64,000 nt of DNA from Imhoffiella fuscus (GCF_042682685.1 NZ_JBHUHX010000021.1:62001-126000); one strand, 5' to 3'; positions 26,087 to 36,783 are shown, numbered from the stretch's first letter. The notes: generated by a model from the sequence alone, not told the origin. A program made the numbers and translations.

Positions 26087-26761
26087 TTAGGGAAGCCAGA
26101 GTTCGAGGCAGCCGCCCGGAAGTTCGTGTCCGTTTTTGAGCTGGATGTATCCCTGCCGGTCGGATGTCTTGTGCAGGCTGGCGATCTGTGCCGAGAAATA
26201 ATGCCCCAACTTGGTTCGGTTGACGCCCTCGTATTCCTGTTTCAGTGGATGCGTTGGGTCCAATTGACCGATGAGCCGTGCCGGGAAGCCCGCTCCGTCG
26301 TCTTCGACGCGAATCACCAGTCCGTCGTTCTCGTGATCGGCGCTCAGCAGAATACGGCTCTTGGTGTAACGTCGGGCATTGCCGATCGCGTTGTCGAGCA
26401 CGCTCCTGACGAGCTCGGAGTCGAAATAGCCGGTCAGGTCCGGGGCGCAAGATTGCTCGATCTGGATGTCGAGCGCGTTGCAGACCGCCTGGTTGTCGGC
26501 GATCATCTCGTCGAGGAAATCCTCGAGGTTGTACTCGGCGACGCGCACGACCAGTTCGGCGTGGCCCAGTTTGTAGAGGGTGAGAAGTTGGATCAGGTTG
26601 CTGTTGACGCGTCGCGCCTCATCTTGCAGCAATCGGGCCTGACGCGGATCCTTGATGTGGTTTTCCGGGTCGGCGATCAGGTCGTCGAGGTTGTTTAGGA
26701 TCATCCCCAGCGAGTTTTTGATGTCATGAATGGATGAGGCGAGGATGTCGGAAAAATCCAT
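26087..26761 (-). CDS. Short soluble sensor histidine kinase
   Basis: A protein of 224 residues without a sensor or membrane segment. The phospho-acceptor is H12 in SSIHDIKNSL; an N-box-like stretch (VLDNAIGNARRY), a G1 box (VEDDGAGFP) and a late G2-like region follow. It is only the catalytic core (HisKA-like dimerisation helices plus HATPase), so input must come from a partner protein. It starts five bases after the TPR response regulator gene, its likely partner, and the VWA gene follows after 104 bases. Confidence 0.8.
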   Translation of the reverse strand: MDFSDILASSIHDIKNSLGMILNNLDDLIADPENHIKDPRQARLLQDEARRVNSNLIQLLTLYKLGHAELVVRVAEYNLEDFLDEMIADNQAVCNALDIQIEQSCAPDLTGYFDSELVRSVLDNAIGNARRYTKSRILLSADHENDGLVIRVEDDGAGFPARLIGQLDPTHPLKQEYEGVNRTKLGHYFSAQIASLHKTSDRQGYIQLKNGHELPGGCLELWLP

Positions 26762-26766
26762 CGTGT

Positions 26767-28392
26767 CTATTCTCCGCTAGCCCTGGGGGCGAGCTGTCTA
26801 AGGCGCAGGAGGATGTCCGCCAGACGCCAATCTCCGGGCGAAAGCCCTTGGACGCGCTCCACGTACTGGCGCACGGCCAGGATGTCCTCGCCGGTGGCAC
26901 CTTCCTGCTCCATCTTCATGATGATCGCCTTGGCCACATTGAGGTTGATGGTCTTGTTGGCCGGCATCTCTTCGGCCGCTTCGCGTAGCAGTCTGATGGC
27001 GGCCTCGAAGTCGCCCTGCTTGATCAGTCGAACGCCCGCGTTGTTGGTCTTGACGACATGCTGCCGAATTTCGCGGATGGCCTTTTCGGCATCGTATTCT
27101 ATGCCGGCTTTGCTACAGATCTGAACGATTTGCGTCAGGCGCTCGTTCTCGTCGTGATTGTTGGCGATGGTTTGATGAAGCAGGGCTGCAGCCTTGTCCT
27201 TTTCGTCCAGTTCGGAGTAGGTCGTAGCCATTTCGAGGGCGAATTCATGATCCTGGGCACGTGTCCCGAGCTCCTTCATGGCCGTCTCGGCGGCCTGCAT
27301 GGCCTCCTGTGCTCCTTCGGTATCCCCCTGTGAGTGTTTCACCACCGCCGTCGTGCTGGCGACATAGAAGGTTGCCTCATCGCTGCCTTGGAACTTCTTG
27401 CCGATGTCGGCGATGACCTTGAGCGCCTCCGCGTGCTTGTTGTTCGCGGATTTGGATTTCGCCAGTCCGGCGAACAGTGCAGGGTGATTCAAGACCGAAT
27501 TCTTGGCCAGCGCCACGGCGTGTTCATAGGCGATCTCGGCCTGCTCGCTGTTGCCGTTTCCAAGCGCCAGATCGCCGAGAAGCTGCTGGCGCTTGAGACC
27601 GCGCGGCGATAGCTTCACGGCGGTCTGAAGCGTCTTCTCCGCTACCGTGAACTCCTTCAGCGCAGATTGGGTCTTTGCCAGCCAGTCGTAGGCGAGGATG
27701 AGGTTCGGGTCCTGGGCGATCAGTTGCTCGAAGGTTTGCTGGGCCTGAAGGTAGTCGGTCTTGTAGAACTGGACCTTACCCAGACCCAGTCGCGCCCAGG
27801 GGATCTCGCGAGCGCCGAGGACCTGTTCGTAGATCTCCTTGGCGTCATCATATCGGCTGGTCGTGATACAGGTCTCGGCCTTGAGCTTCAGGAGTTCGGA
27901 GAGGTTCTTGGGGTTGGTGGAGATGAGGCGGTCGAGTTCGAGGATTGCGGCGTTATAGTTTTTGGCCACCAGGGCTTTGTTGACCGTTTGTAGATCGGCC
28001 TTGCGCGCGTAGAGATTCTCCAGCCGTTTCTGCAGCAACTCCTTGGTGAAGGGTTTGGATAGATAGCTGTCGGGAATGTGCTCCACAGCCCCCATCACCA
28101 TATCGCGCGTATTTTCGGCCGTGATCATGACGAAGATGGTATCGACGCCGATCAGCTGGCGATAACGCGCCTCTTCGAGGACCTGCTGCCCGTCCTTGCC
28201 CGGGCCGAGGTTGTAATCGCAGAGGATGATGTCGTAGCGGTGTTTCTGCATCAGGTCGATGGCTTCCTTGCCGTCGCGAGCCTGGTCGACCTGAGTTGCG
28301 CCGATTGAGCGAAGAATGCTTCGGATCGCCGCGCGCATATCCGGAAAATCGTCGATGACGAGATAGCTCTTGGATAAAAGTCCTGCTGGCAT
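26767..28392 (-). CDS. Response regulator with TPR repeats
   Basis: A protein of 541 residues. Residues 8-125 form a receiver domain with the acidic pair D14-D15, phospho-acceptor D59 (CDYNLG), T91 and K113 (SKPF). The remaining 400 residues are tetratricopeptide-like helices (AILELDRLISTNPKN...DDAKEIYEQVLG...). There is no DNA-binding output, so signalling probably works through protein contacts, as suggested for VieB-like regulators. The ATG at 28392 has GGAG nine bases upstream; the in-frame extension to 28503 looks non-coding. It heads the four-gene operon running to 23161. Confidence 0.86.
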   Translation of the reverse strand: MPAGLLSKSYLVIDDFPDMRAAIRSILRSIGATQVDQARDGKEAIDLMQKHRYDIILCDYNLGPGKDGQQVLEEARYRQLIGVDTIFVMITAENTRDMVMGAVEHIPDSYLSKPFTKELLQKRLENLYARKADLQTVNKALVAKNYNAAILELDRLISTNPKNLSELLKLKAETCITTSRYDDAKEIYEQVLGAREIPWARLGLGKVQFYKTDYLQAQQTFEQLIAQDPNLILAYDWLAKTQSALKEFTVAEKTLQTAVKLSPRGLKRQQLLGDLALGNGNSEQAEIAYEHAVALAKNSVLNHPALFAGLAKSKSANNKHAEALKVIADIGKKFQGSDEATFYVASTTAVVKHSQGDTEGAQEAMQAAETAMKELGTRAQDHEFALEMATTYSELDEKDKAAALLHQTIANNHDENERLTQIVQICSKAGIEYDAEKAIREIRQHVVKTNNAGVRLIKQGDFEAAIRLLREAAEEMPANKTINLNVAKAIIMKMEQEGATGEDILAVRQYVERVQGLSPGDWRLADILLRLRQLAPRASGE

Positions 28393-28527
28393 GCTGTTGT
28401 TCTCCACGCCCTGAGAATGATCGAAGCCGCGCGCTCCTCGCGGAACATGGAGTCGACTCGGTGAACCGGCCGCACGGCGTGACCGGTTCCACGTGTCCAG
28501 CATGACACGTCGCTGGGGATAGGATTC

Positions 28528-29811
28528 TCAGCCTTCCCGTGCGATCGCTCGATACCCAATGTCCCGGCGACAGAAGCAGCCGTCCCAGCGAATCCGATCG
28601 ACGGCTCTATAGGCTAGCTTATGCGCCTCGTAAACGCCTTGTCCAAGTGCTGTCACGCAAAGTACGCGTCCGCCGTTGGTGACGCACTCATCCTCGTCCA
28701 GCTTGGTGCCGGCGTGAAAGACCTTGGCCTCATCCGCTGGAACTTCGTCGAGCCCGGAGATCCTGTCGCCCGTCGCATAGTCTTCAGGATAGCCGCCAGC
28801 CGCCATCACGACGCCGAGCGCGGCGCGCGAATCCCAGTCGGCGGTCGCGGTGTCGAGCCGGCCCTCGACTGCAGCGAGGCAGAGCTCGACCAGATCCGAT
28901 TTGAGCCGCATCAGAAGCGGTTGGGTCTCGGGGTCGCCCATTCTGCAATTGAATTCCAGTACCTTTGGGGTGCCATTGCTGTCAATCATGATGCCGGCGT
29001 ACAGAAAACCCAAATAACGGATGCCTTCGCTGGCGAGTCCGGCAATGGTCGGCTCCATGACCTCGCGCATGATGCGTGCGTGGATCTCGGGCGTGACGAT
29101 GGGGGCGGGCGAATAGGCCCCCATGCCGCCGGTATTGGGTCCCTGGTCTCCGTCATCGCGTGCCTTGTGGTCCTGAGAGGAGGCCAGCGGCAGGATGTTG
29201 CCGCCGTCGACCATGGCAATGAAGCTCGCCTCCTCGCCGGTGAGGAATTCCTCGATCACCACTCGGGCGCCGGCCGTGCCGAAACGGCCTGCATCCAGCA
29301 TGTCGCGCACTGCGGCCTCGGCGGTCTCCAGGTCGTCGGCCAGGATGACGCCCTTGCCGGCGGCCAGGCCATCGGCCTTGACCACGACGGGTGCGCCGAT
29401 CACTCGCAGGTAGTCGAGCGCGGGCTCGATCTCGGTGAAGACGCCGTAGCTTGCGGTCGGAATGCCGTGACGGGTGAGGAAATCCTTGGCGAATGCCTTC
29501 GAGCCTTCGAGCTGTGCGGCGCTTTGCGTGGGACCGAAGCAGGGCAGGCCGGCCGCCTCGAAGGCATCGACCAGGCCGGCGACCAGCGGGGCCTCGGGGC
29601 CGACGATGGTCAGTCCGATGGACTCCTCGCGGGCGAAGCGGAGGAGCGCCTGGATGTCCGTCGCCGAAATCGGCAGATTCTGGACCCCGGGCTCGCATGC
29701 CGTGCCGCCATTGCCCGGGGCGACGAAGATCTGCTCCGCCAGCGGGGACTGAGCGGCCTTCCAAGCAAGTGCGTGCTCGCGCCCACCGCTGCCAATGATC
29801 AAAATCTTCAT
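28528..29811 (-). CDS. purD: Phosphoribosylamine-glycine ligase
   Basis: A protein of 427 residues, full length for the family. It ligates glycine to phosphoribosylamine with ATP, the second step of purine synthesis. The start is MKILIIGSGGREHALAW, then the ATP-grasp segment GPEAPLVAGLVD, KADGLAAGKGV and NTGGMGAYSP, and the metal-binding EFNCRMGDPE. The ATG at 29811 is the conserved start. The gene follows the lpxA-like gene and purH on the same strand, with short gaps. Confidence 0.96.
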   Translation of the reverse strand: MKILIIGSGGREHALAWKAAQSPLAEQIFVAPGNGGTACEPGVQNLPISATDIQALLRFAREESIGLTIVGPEAPLVAGLVDAFEAAGLPCFGPTQSAAQLEGSKAFAKDFLTRHGIPTASYGVFTEIEPALDYLRVIGAPVVVKADGLAAGKGVILADDLETAEAAVRDMLDAGRFGTAGARVVIEEFLTGEEASFIAMVDGGNILPLASSQDHKARDDGDQGPNTGGMGAYSPAPIVTPEIHARIMREVMEPTIAGLASEGIRYLGFLYAGIMIDSNGTPKVLEFNCRMGDPETQPLLMRLKSDLVELCLAAVEGRLDTATADWDSRAALGVVMAAGGYPEDYATGDRISGLDEVPADEAKVFHAGTKLDEDECVTNGGRVLCVTALGQGVYEAHKLAYRAVDRIRWDGCFCRRDIGYRAIAREG

Positions 29812-29928
29812 CGAACGTCTCCAGATTGAATCTTCATGTACTTGAAAGAGGGTCGGCATTGCCGATGCCGAATATCGGGAGCCGGCCGCGTCTGGCGGCC
29901 AGCAAGGGTCGGTTGCGACACGGTGCTC

Positions 29929-30705
29929 CTAGTCGAAGGAGACGAGTCCTCGTCGGCTCGATCGGATGAAATTCAGGATGTGGTCGGTTTCGGGACCGGG
30001 ATAATCCTGCTCGGCGCGGGCCAACGCCTCGGCCTGTTTCAGGCCCGAGCGCAGCAGCAGGCGGTAGACCGCCTTGATGCGGCTGCGCTGCTCTTGTGTG
30101 AAGCCGTTGCGTCTCAGTCCAACGACATTCAGGCCGAGCATGCGCGCGCGGTGTCCGTCCACCAACGCATAGGGCGGCACGTCCTGGGCGACGCCGGTGA
30201 CCCCGGCCACCATGGCCAGTGAGCCGATGCGGCAGAACTGATGCACCGCGACCTGCCCCGAGATGAAGGTGCGGTCCTCGACTTCGACATGACCGGCTAG
30301 GGTGGCCGTGTTGGCGAAGATGTTGTGATCGCCGACGACACAGTCGTGACCCGCGTGCGAAAAGGCCATCCAGAAGTTGTCGCTGCCGATTCGAGTGCCT
30401 TCCTCGGACTTGACGCCGCAGCTGATATTCACCCCTTCCTTGAAGTGATTGCGGTCGCCGATGGTCAGCGGGCGCGCCTTCTCGGGCGTGAAGGTCAGAT
30501 CCTGGGGCTCGGAGCCGAGCGTGACCCCGTGACAGACCCGGTTGTCGCGGCCCATGCGGGTGTTGGCGAAGATGCGCACGCAGCTCTCGATGCGGCAGCC
30601 CGGGCCGATGACGGCGCCGGACTCGATGATGGAGTAGGGGCCGATAGCGACGCTAGGGTCGATCTCGGCCCCGTCCTCGACGATGGCGGTGGGATGGATG
30701 GACAT
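29929..30705 (-). CDS. LpxA-family acyl-ACP-UDP-sugar O-acyltransferase
   Basis: A protein of 258 residues built from left-handed beta-helix hexapeptide repeats, with the C-terminal helical part of LpxA. The four histidines expected in LpxA are present, in FSHAGHDC (two), LAGHV and VHQF. LpxA adds 3-hydroxyacyl chains to UDP-GlcNAc in lipid A synthesis. However, the gene is not in the usual lpxD-fabZ-lpxA-lpxB cluster, and the segment before the active site (VNISCGVKSEEGTRIG) differs from typical LpxA (a VTIHRGT type). It may be a second copy with another sugar or acyl donor, so I give no symbol. Confidence 0.82.
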   Translation of the reverse strand: MSIHPTAIVEDGAEIDPSVAIGPYSIIESGAVIGPGCRIESCVRIFANTRMGRDNRVCHGVTLGSEPQDLTFTPEKARPLTIGDRNHFKEGVNISCGVKSEEGTRIGSDNFWMAFSHAGHDCVVGDHNIFANTATLAGHVEVEDRTFISGQVAVHQFCRIGSLAMVAGVTGVAQDVPPYALVDGHRARMLGLNVVGLRRNGFTQEQRSRIKAVYRLLLRSGLKQAEALARAEQDYPGPETDHILNFIRSSRRGLVSFD

Positions 30706-30734
30706 GGCTCGAATCCGCTGCTCTCAGGTATTTG

Positions 30735-30857
30735 GAACCGCAAAGGCGCAAAGAGCGCAAAGGATTCAAGCTTGGGTTCGGATTTTGCTTCTGGCCACCA
30801 GGCACTTGGAGCAATGCCCAAAATCCTCTTTGCGTCCTTCGCGCCTTTGCGGTTCAA
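30735..30857. repeat. Long inverted-repeat element, copy 1
   Basis: The left arm, starting GAACCGCAAAGGCGC at 30735, is repeated almost exactly in reverse complement at 30824-30857, with about 55 bases between the arms. The arms share GCAAAG and GGCGC words. The element fills the gap between purH and the lpxA-like gene. A related element sits at 51149-51225. It is probably a non-autonomous dispersed repeat (REP- or MITE-like) that can fold into a long hairpin. Confidence 0.8.
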
Positions 30858-30877
30858 ATTGGCGTGATGTGCCGCTC

Positions 30878-32437
<1,560 letters not shown>

Positions 32438-32482
32438 CTATATGGTCCGGGTTCTGTGTGCTTGAGGGGTGGCGCGCTTGGC

Positions 32483-32791
32483 TCAGAGATCGCGCTCGAT
32501 CCCGTAGTCGTTGAGTCGTTTGCGCAGGGTGCTGCGCGTCATGCCGAGCATCCGCGAGGCATGGCTCAAATTGCCGTTGGTGTGATTGAGGACGGTCTCG
32601 AAGAGAGGCCGCTCGACCTCCTCCATGACCAGACTGTAGAGCCCGGTCGCTTCGTGGTCCGCCATGTTTTCGAGATAGAATTTGAGTGCGTTGCGCACGC
32701 AGACCCCAAGCGGATCGGCGCGGTTCGCCTCCAGGAGTTGGAGCCCCGTTGATTCGTGTGCCGATGCGTCTTTCGCAGCCGCTGTCTTCAT
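32483..32791 (-). CDS. fis: DNA-binding protein Fis
   Basis: A protein of 102 residues ending in the Fis helix-turn-helix (NLSHASRMLGMTRSTLRKRL). Fis is a nucleoid protein that bends DNA and activates growth-related promoters. The ATG at 32791 overlaps the dusB stop (ATGA), the conserved dusB-fis arrangement of gammaproteobacteria. An upstream in-frame ATG at 32818 lies inside dusB and is less likely. Confidence 0.94.
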   Translation of the reverse strand: MKTAAAKDASAHESTGLQLLEANRADPLGVCVRNALKFYLENMADHEATGLYSLVMEEVERPLFETVLNHTNGNLSHASRMLGMTRSTLRKRLNDYGIERDL

Positions 32792-33849
32792 GCTGCTTTC
32801 GTCTCCGTGTCGGGGCATTGGTCGAGGAACGCGAGAACCCGAGACAGTTGCTCGGAAGGGGTCTCCGTTCGGTTGATGTCGTCTCTAAATTTCGCCGCAC
32901 CAGGCAGGTGACGGCAGTACCAGGCGATGTGTTTGCGCGCGATGCGCACGCCGCCATGGTGGCCGTAGAACAGATAGAGCGCCTCTAGGTGCTCCCTCAG
33001 AACGTCTCTGATCCAGCTCGCGGGCGGAATCCGATCCGGGCGGTGGATTCCACGACCCGTCGTCCCCGGAGCGGGGTCGTCGGGGGCCAGTTCGGCGGCG
33101 ATATCGCGGAAGATCCAGGGGCGTCCCTGGGCCGCGCGTCCGATCATGATAGCATCGGCGCCCGTGTAGTCTAGGACGTGTCGTGCCTGTTCGGGGCTCG
33201 CGATGTCGCCGTTGGCGATCAGCGGGATCGAGACCTGTTCGCGGATGGCTCTGATACTGTCGTATTCGGCCGCGATCCCATAGGAGCAGGCGCGGGTGCG
33301 CCCGTGTACCGTGAGCGCGGCGATGCCGCAGTCGCGCGCGATCTCGGCGATGCGCACCCCGTTGCGGCTCTCCGGCGACCAGCCGGTGCGGATCTTGAGG
33401 GTTACGGGCGCCGACACGGCGCTGACGATGGCCTCCAGGATCCGGCCGACCAACAGCTCGTCGCGCAGCAGCGCCGAGCCCGCCGCCACTTTGCAGACCT
33501 TCTTCGCCGGGCAGCCCATGTTGATGTCGATGATGTCGGCACCGAGGTCGAGGTTGATGCGCGCCGCCTCGGCCATCTCGGCAGGATCCGAGCCGACGAT
33601 CTGGGCCGAGATCGGTCCTTCCTCTCCAGTGTAATCGAGCCGTTTGAGCGATTTGCGGCTGCCCCAGAGCGTGGTGTTGGCCGAGACCATCTCGGCGACC
33701 GCGAGCCCGGCGCCCATGCGCCGACAGAGCGAGCGGTAGGGGCGGTCGGTGATGCCGGCCATGGGGGCCAGGATCAGATTGTTCGCGAGCCGGTAGGGCC
33801 CGATGCTGAACGGACGGAGCAGGGGAGTTTGGGTTTCGAGCACGGGCAA
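32788..33849 (-). CDS. dusB: tRNA-dihydrouridine synthase B
   Basis: A protein of 353 residues. It is an FMN-dependent enzyme reducing uridines in the tRNA D-loop. It has the N-terminal barrel with LAPMAGITDRPYR, the active-site Cys113 in NMGCPAKKV, and TVHGRTR plus the phosphate-binding NGDI and GRAAQGRPW motifs. It is somewhat longer than E. coli DusB, mostly through an insert near residues 263-280 (APGTTGRGIHRPDRIPP). It is translationally coupled to fis; prmA lies 110 bases upstream. Confidence 0.94.
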   Translation of the reverse strand: MPVLETQTPLLRPFSIGPYRLANNLILAPMAGITDRPYRSLCRRMGAGLAVAEMVSANTTLWGSRKSLKRLDYTGEEGPISAQIVGSDPAEMAEAARINLDLGADIIDINMGCPAKKVCKVAAGSALLRDELLVGRILEAIVSAVSAPVTLKIRTGWSPESRNGVRIAEIARDCGIAALTVHGRTRACSYGIAAEYDSIRAIREQVSIPLIANGDIASPEQARHVLDYTGADAIMIGRAAQGRPWIFRDIAAELAPDDPAPGTTGRGIHRPDRIPPASWIRDVLREHLEALYLFYGHHGGVRIARKHIAWYCRHLPGAAKFRDDINRTETPSEQLSRVLAFLDQCPDTETKAA

Positions 33850-33892
33850 ACGACGGGCGGCTGGAATGTGTCTCTATGATGACGAATCGGTC

Positions 33893-33917
33893 GGTCGCGG
33901 TCGAGCCGACCGCGACC
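33893..33917. repeat. Perfect stem-loop between prmA and dusB
   Basis: GGTCGCGGTCG at 33893-33903 is the exact reverse complement of 33907-33917, with a three-base loop. No T-run follows on the minus strand, so it may act as an attenuator or processing site rather than a full terminator. Confidence 0.55.
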
Positions 33918-33959
33918 GATGGCGAGGGTGCGATGACCGGTGTCGTGCCTTGGTGCGGA

Positions 33960-34844
33960 TCAGGTGTGGGGGCGTCGTCCGCAGACCAGCGCCCAATCCT
34001 CGCGCAGACGCGGGGATTCGAGCTGTATCCGCTCGGCATAGGCGGCGCTGACGGTCTCGACCTGATCGGCCAGGATGCCCGAGAGGACCAGGTCTCCGCC
34101 TGCGCTCAGGCGTGCGATCAGGATCGGCGCCAGGCTGACCAGCGGTCCGGCGAGGATGTTCGCCAGCACGCAGTCGACCGTCTGCTCGGGGGCCTGTTCC
34201 GGGAGATAGACCTCAAGGCGCTCTGAGACGCCGTTGGCGGCCGCGTTGTCGCGGGTGGCGTCCAGTGCCTGCTGGTCGTGGTCGACCGCGATGGCGCGCG
34301 CTGCGCCCAGCTTGAGCGCGGCGATGGCCAGGATGCCCGAGCCGCAGCCGAAATCGAGGACGGTCTTGCCTGCGAGATCGGCGCCGTCGAGCCATTCCAG
34401 ACAGAGCGCCGTGGTGGCGTGGTGTCCGGTGCCGAAGGCCAGTCCGGGATCCAGGTTGACCACGACCGCGTCGTCGGCCTCCGGGGGCTGACCGTGCGGA
34501 CAGATCCAAAGACGCCGGCCGAAGCGTGCCGGTTTGAAGGTGTCGAGCCAGACGCGCTCCCACACCTGATCCTCGATCCGCTCGATCCGCGGCAGCGCCG
34601 AAAGCTGTTCGGTAAGGTTGGCCGCCAGACGCTCGACCAGTGCCTGACTCTCCGGATCGCTCTCGAACAGGGCCGTGAGCGTCACCTGAGACCAGAGCGG
34701 TGTCTCGCCCGGACCGGGCTCCAGTTGGGGCTCGTCGCCTGCGTCCCCGAGCGTGACCGAGAGCGCGCCGGCCATCTCCAGATTCAGCGAATAGGTCTCC
34801 GCCTCGGCGCGCGGGATATCGAATGCAAGTTGTAACCAGGGCAT
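33960..34844 (-). CDS. prmA: Ribosomal protein L11 methyltransferase
   Basis: A protein of 294 residues, matching the family's length. It has an N-terminal substrate-binding domain beginning MPWLQLAFD, the linker with WERVWLDTFKPARFG, the conserved DPGLAFGTGHHATT, the SAM motif LDFGCGSGILAI and the NILAGPL motif. It trimethylates ribosomal protein L11. The start at 34844 is the usual family start and lies 10 bases after the accC stop, so it is probably in the accB-accC transcript. Confidence 0.95.
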   Translation of the reverse strand: MPWLQLAFDIPRAEAETYSLNLEMAGALSVTLGDAGDEPQLEPGPGETPLWSQVTLTALFESDPESQALVERLAANLTEQLSALPRIERIEDQVWERVWLDTFKPARFGRRLWICPHGQPPEADDAVVVNLDPGLAFGTGHHATTALCLEWLDGADLAGKTVLDFGCGSGILAIAALKLGAARAIAVDHDQQALDATRDNAAANGVSERLEVYLPEQAPEQTVDCVLANILAGPLVSLAPILIARLSAGGDLVLSGILADQVETVSAAYAERIQLESPRLREDWALVCGRRPHT

Positions 34845-34854
34845 CGGATCGCCG

Positions 34855-36204
34855 TTACATCCCGAGTTTCTTTTCGAGATAGTGGATGTTGGCTCCACCG
34901 GCCAGGAAGGCTCCGTCGCGCAGGATGGAGCGCTGGAGCTTGATGTTGGTATTGATGCCGTCGATCACGGTTTCGCGCAGCGCGTTGCACATGCGCGCGA
35001 TGGCCGCCTCGCGATCCTCTCCGTGGGTGATCAGCTTGCCGATCATGGAGTCGTAGTGGCAGGGCACCGTGTAGCCCGAGTAGATGTGGGTTTCGACCCG
35101 AACGCCCGGTCCGCCCGGGGCATGGAAGTCGGTGATCTTGCCTGGGCTCGGCATGAAGGTCTCGGAGTCCTCGGCGTTGACGCGGCACTCGATGGCGTGA
35201 CCGCGCAGCTGGATGTCCTGCTGCGTGTAGCGCAACGGCTCGCCGGCCGCGATCAGGATCTGCTCCTTCACGATGTCGACGCCCGTGACCATCTCGGTCA
35301 CCGGATGCTCGACCTGGACGCGGGTGTTCATCTCGATGAAATAGAAGTGCCCGTTCTCGTAGAGGAACTCGAAGGTGCCTGCGCCGCGATAGCCGATGGC
35401 ACGGCAGGCCGCCGCGCAGCGTTCGCCGATCTCGTTGCGCTGCGCTTCGGTGATGCCGGGCGCGGGGGCCTCTTCCAGTACCTTCTGGTGGCGCCGCTGC
35501 ATGGAGCAGTCGCGCTCGCCGAGATGGATGGCGTTGCCCATTTGGTCGGCGAGGATCTGGAACTCGATGTGACGCGGGTTCTCCAGATACTTCTCCATGT
35601 AGACCATATCGTTGTTGAAGGCCGCAGCGGCCTCCGCCTTGGTCAGGGAGATGGCGTTGAGCAGGGTCGCCTCGGAGTGCACCACGCGCATGCCGCGACC
35701 ACCGCCGCCGCCGGACGCCTTGATCATGATCGGATAGCCGATCTCGCGCGCCAGCTCCAGGGTGCGCTTCTTGTTGTCGTCGATCGGTCCGTCCGAGCCG
35801 GGGACGCAGGGCACGCCGGCCGCCTTCATGGCGGCGATGGCCGAGACCTTGTCGCCCATCATCCGAATGGTGTCGGGCTTGGGGCCGATGAAGATGAACC
35901 CGGAGCGCTCGACGCGTTCGGCGAAGTCGGCGTTCTCGGACAGGAAGCCGTAGCCGGGGTGGATGGCGACCGTATCCGTGACCTCGGCCGCGCTGATGAT
36001 GGCCGGGACGTTCAGGTAACTCTGAAGGGCGGCCGCCGGTCCGATGCAGACGGATTCGTCCGCCAGCAGCACGTGTTTCAGGTCGCGGTCGGCTTCGGAG
36101 TGGACGGCGACGGTCTTGATCCCGAGTTCGCGGCAGGCGCGCAGGATACGCAACGCGATCTCGCCCCGATTGGCGATCAGAACCTTCTCGATCATTGCAG
36201 CCAT
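34855..36204 (-). CDS. accC: Acetyl-CoA carboxylase, biotin carboxylase subunit
   Basis: A protein of 449 residues. It is an ATP-grasp enzyme that carboxylates the biotin on AccB, the first step of fatty acid synthesis. Clear motifs are IANRGEIALRILRA, the glycine-rich ATP loop KASGGGGGRGMRV, and FIEMNTRVQVEHPVTE. The start may be the ATG at 36204 (MAAMIEK) or the one at 36195 (MIEKVLIANRG); the second matches most homologues. It lies 118 bases after accB. Confidence 0.96.
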   Translation of the reverse strand: MAAMIEKVLIANRGEIALRILRACRELGIKTVAVHSEADRDLKHVLLADESVCIGPAAALQSYLNVPAIISAAEVTDTVAIHPGYGFLSENADFAERVERSGFIFIGPKPDTIRMMGDKVSAIAAMKAAGVPCVPGSDGPIDDNKKRTLELAREIGYPIMIKASGGGGGRGMRVVHSEATLLNAISLTKAEAAAAFNNDMVYMEKYLENPRHIEFQILADQMGNAIHLGERDCSMQRRHQKVLEEAPAPGITEAQRNEIGERCAAACRAIGYRGAGTFEFLYENGHFYFIEMNTRVQVEHPVTEMVTGVDIVKEQILIAAGEPLRYTQQDIQLRGHAIECRVNAEDSETFMPSPGKITDFHAPGGPGVRVETHIYSGYTVPCHYDSMIGKLITHGEDREAAIARMCNALRETVIDGINTNIKLQRSILRDGAFLAGGANIHYLEKKLGM

Positions 36205-36322
36205 GATGGGAATGTCTTCTGTTGGGAACGGCGGATTCGACCGCAGCCGTGCCAGGTGCGGCGCGGTTGCGGTCGGGCGCGGTAACGCGGATTCCGATCC
36301 GAATGGAATCGGAATCCGGTGG

Positions 36323-36781
36323 TCATTCGATGACGAACAGCGGCTGGTTGTATTCGACCGGCTGACCGTTATCGACCAGGATGCGTTTGACCGTGCCCGA
36401 GTGATCGCACTCGATCTGGTTGAGGATCTTCATGGCCTCGATGATACAGAGCGTATCGCCGGCCTTGACCGAGTGCCCTTCCTCGACGAACGGCTTGGAG
36501 CCGGGCGCCGGTGCGCGATAGAAGGTGCCGACCATGGGCGAGCGCACGATCTCGCCGCTGAGTTCTTCATCTTCTTCGTCGGCGGTAACGGCGGCCACCG
36601 CAGACGTCGGCGCAACGGGGGCTGCGGCCCCTGCCGCCATGGGCTGAGGCATGTAGACGGGCATGGAGGCGCTGCCGTGGCGGCTGATGCGCACGGACTC
36701 TTCGCCTTCGTGGATCTCGATCTCGGCGACGTCGGATTGCTCCAACAGCTCGATCAACTTCTTAACCTTGCGGATATCCAT
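36323..36781 (-). CDS. accB: Acetyl-CoA carboxylase, biotin carboxyl carrier protein
   Basis: A protein of 152 residues with an N-terminal helical region (MDIRKVKKLIELLEQS), an Ala- and Pro-rich linker at about 40-75, and a biotinyl domain whose acceptor is K118 in EAMKILN (many species have EAMKMMN). The ATG is two bases after the aroQ stop, so aroQ, accB and accC form one operon. Confidence 0.95.
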   Translation of the reverse strand: MDIRKVKKLIELLEQSDVAEIEIHEGEESVRISRHGSASMPVYMPQPMAAGAAAPVAPTSAVAAVTADEEDEELSGEIVRSPMVGTFYRAPAPGSKPFVEEGHSVKAGDTLCIIEAMKILNQIECDHSGTVKRILVDNGQPVEYNQPLFVIE

Positions 36782-36783
36782 TG

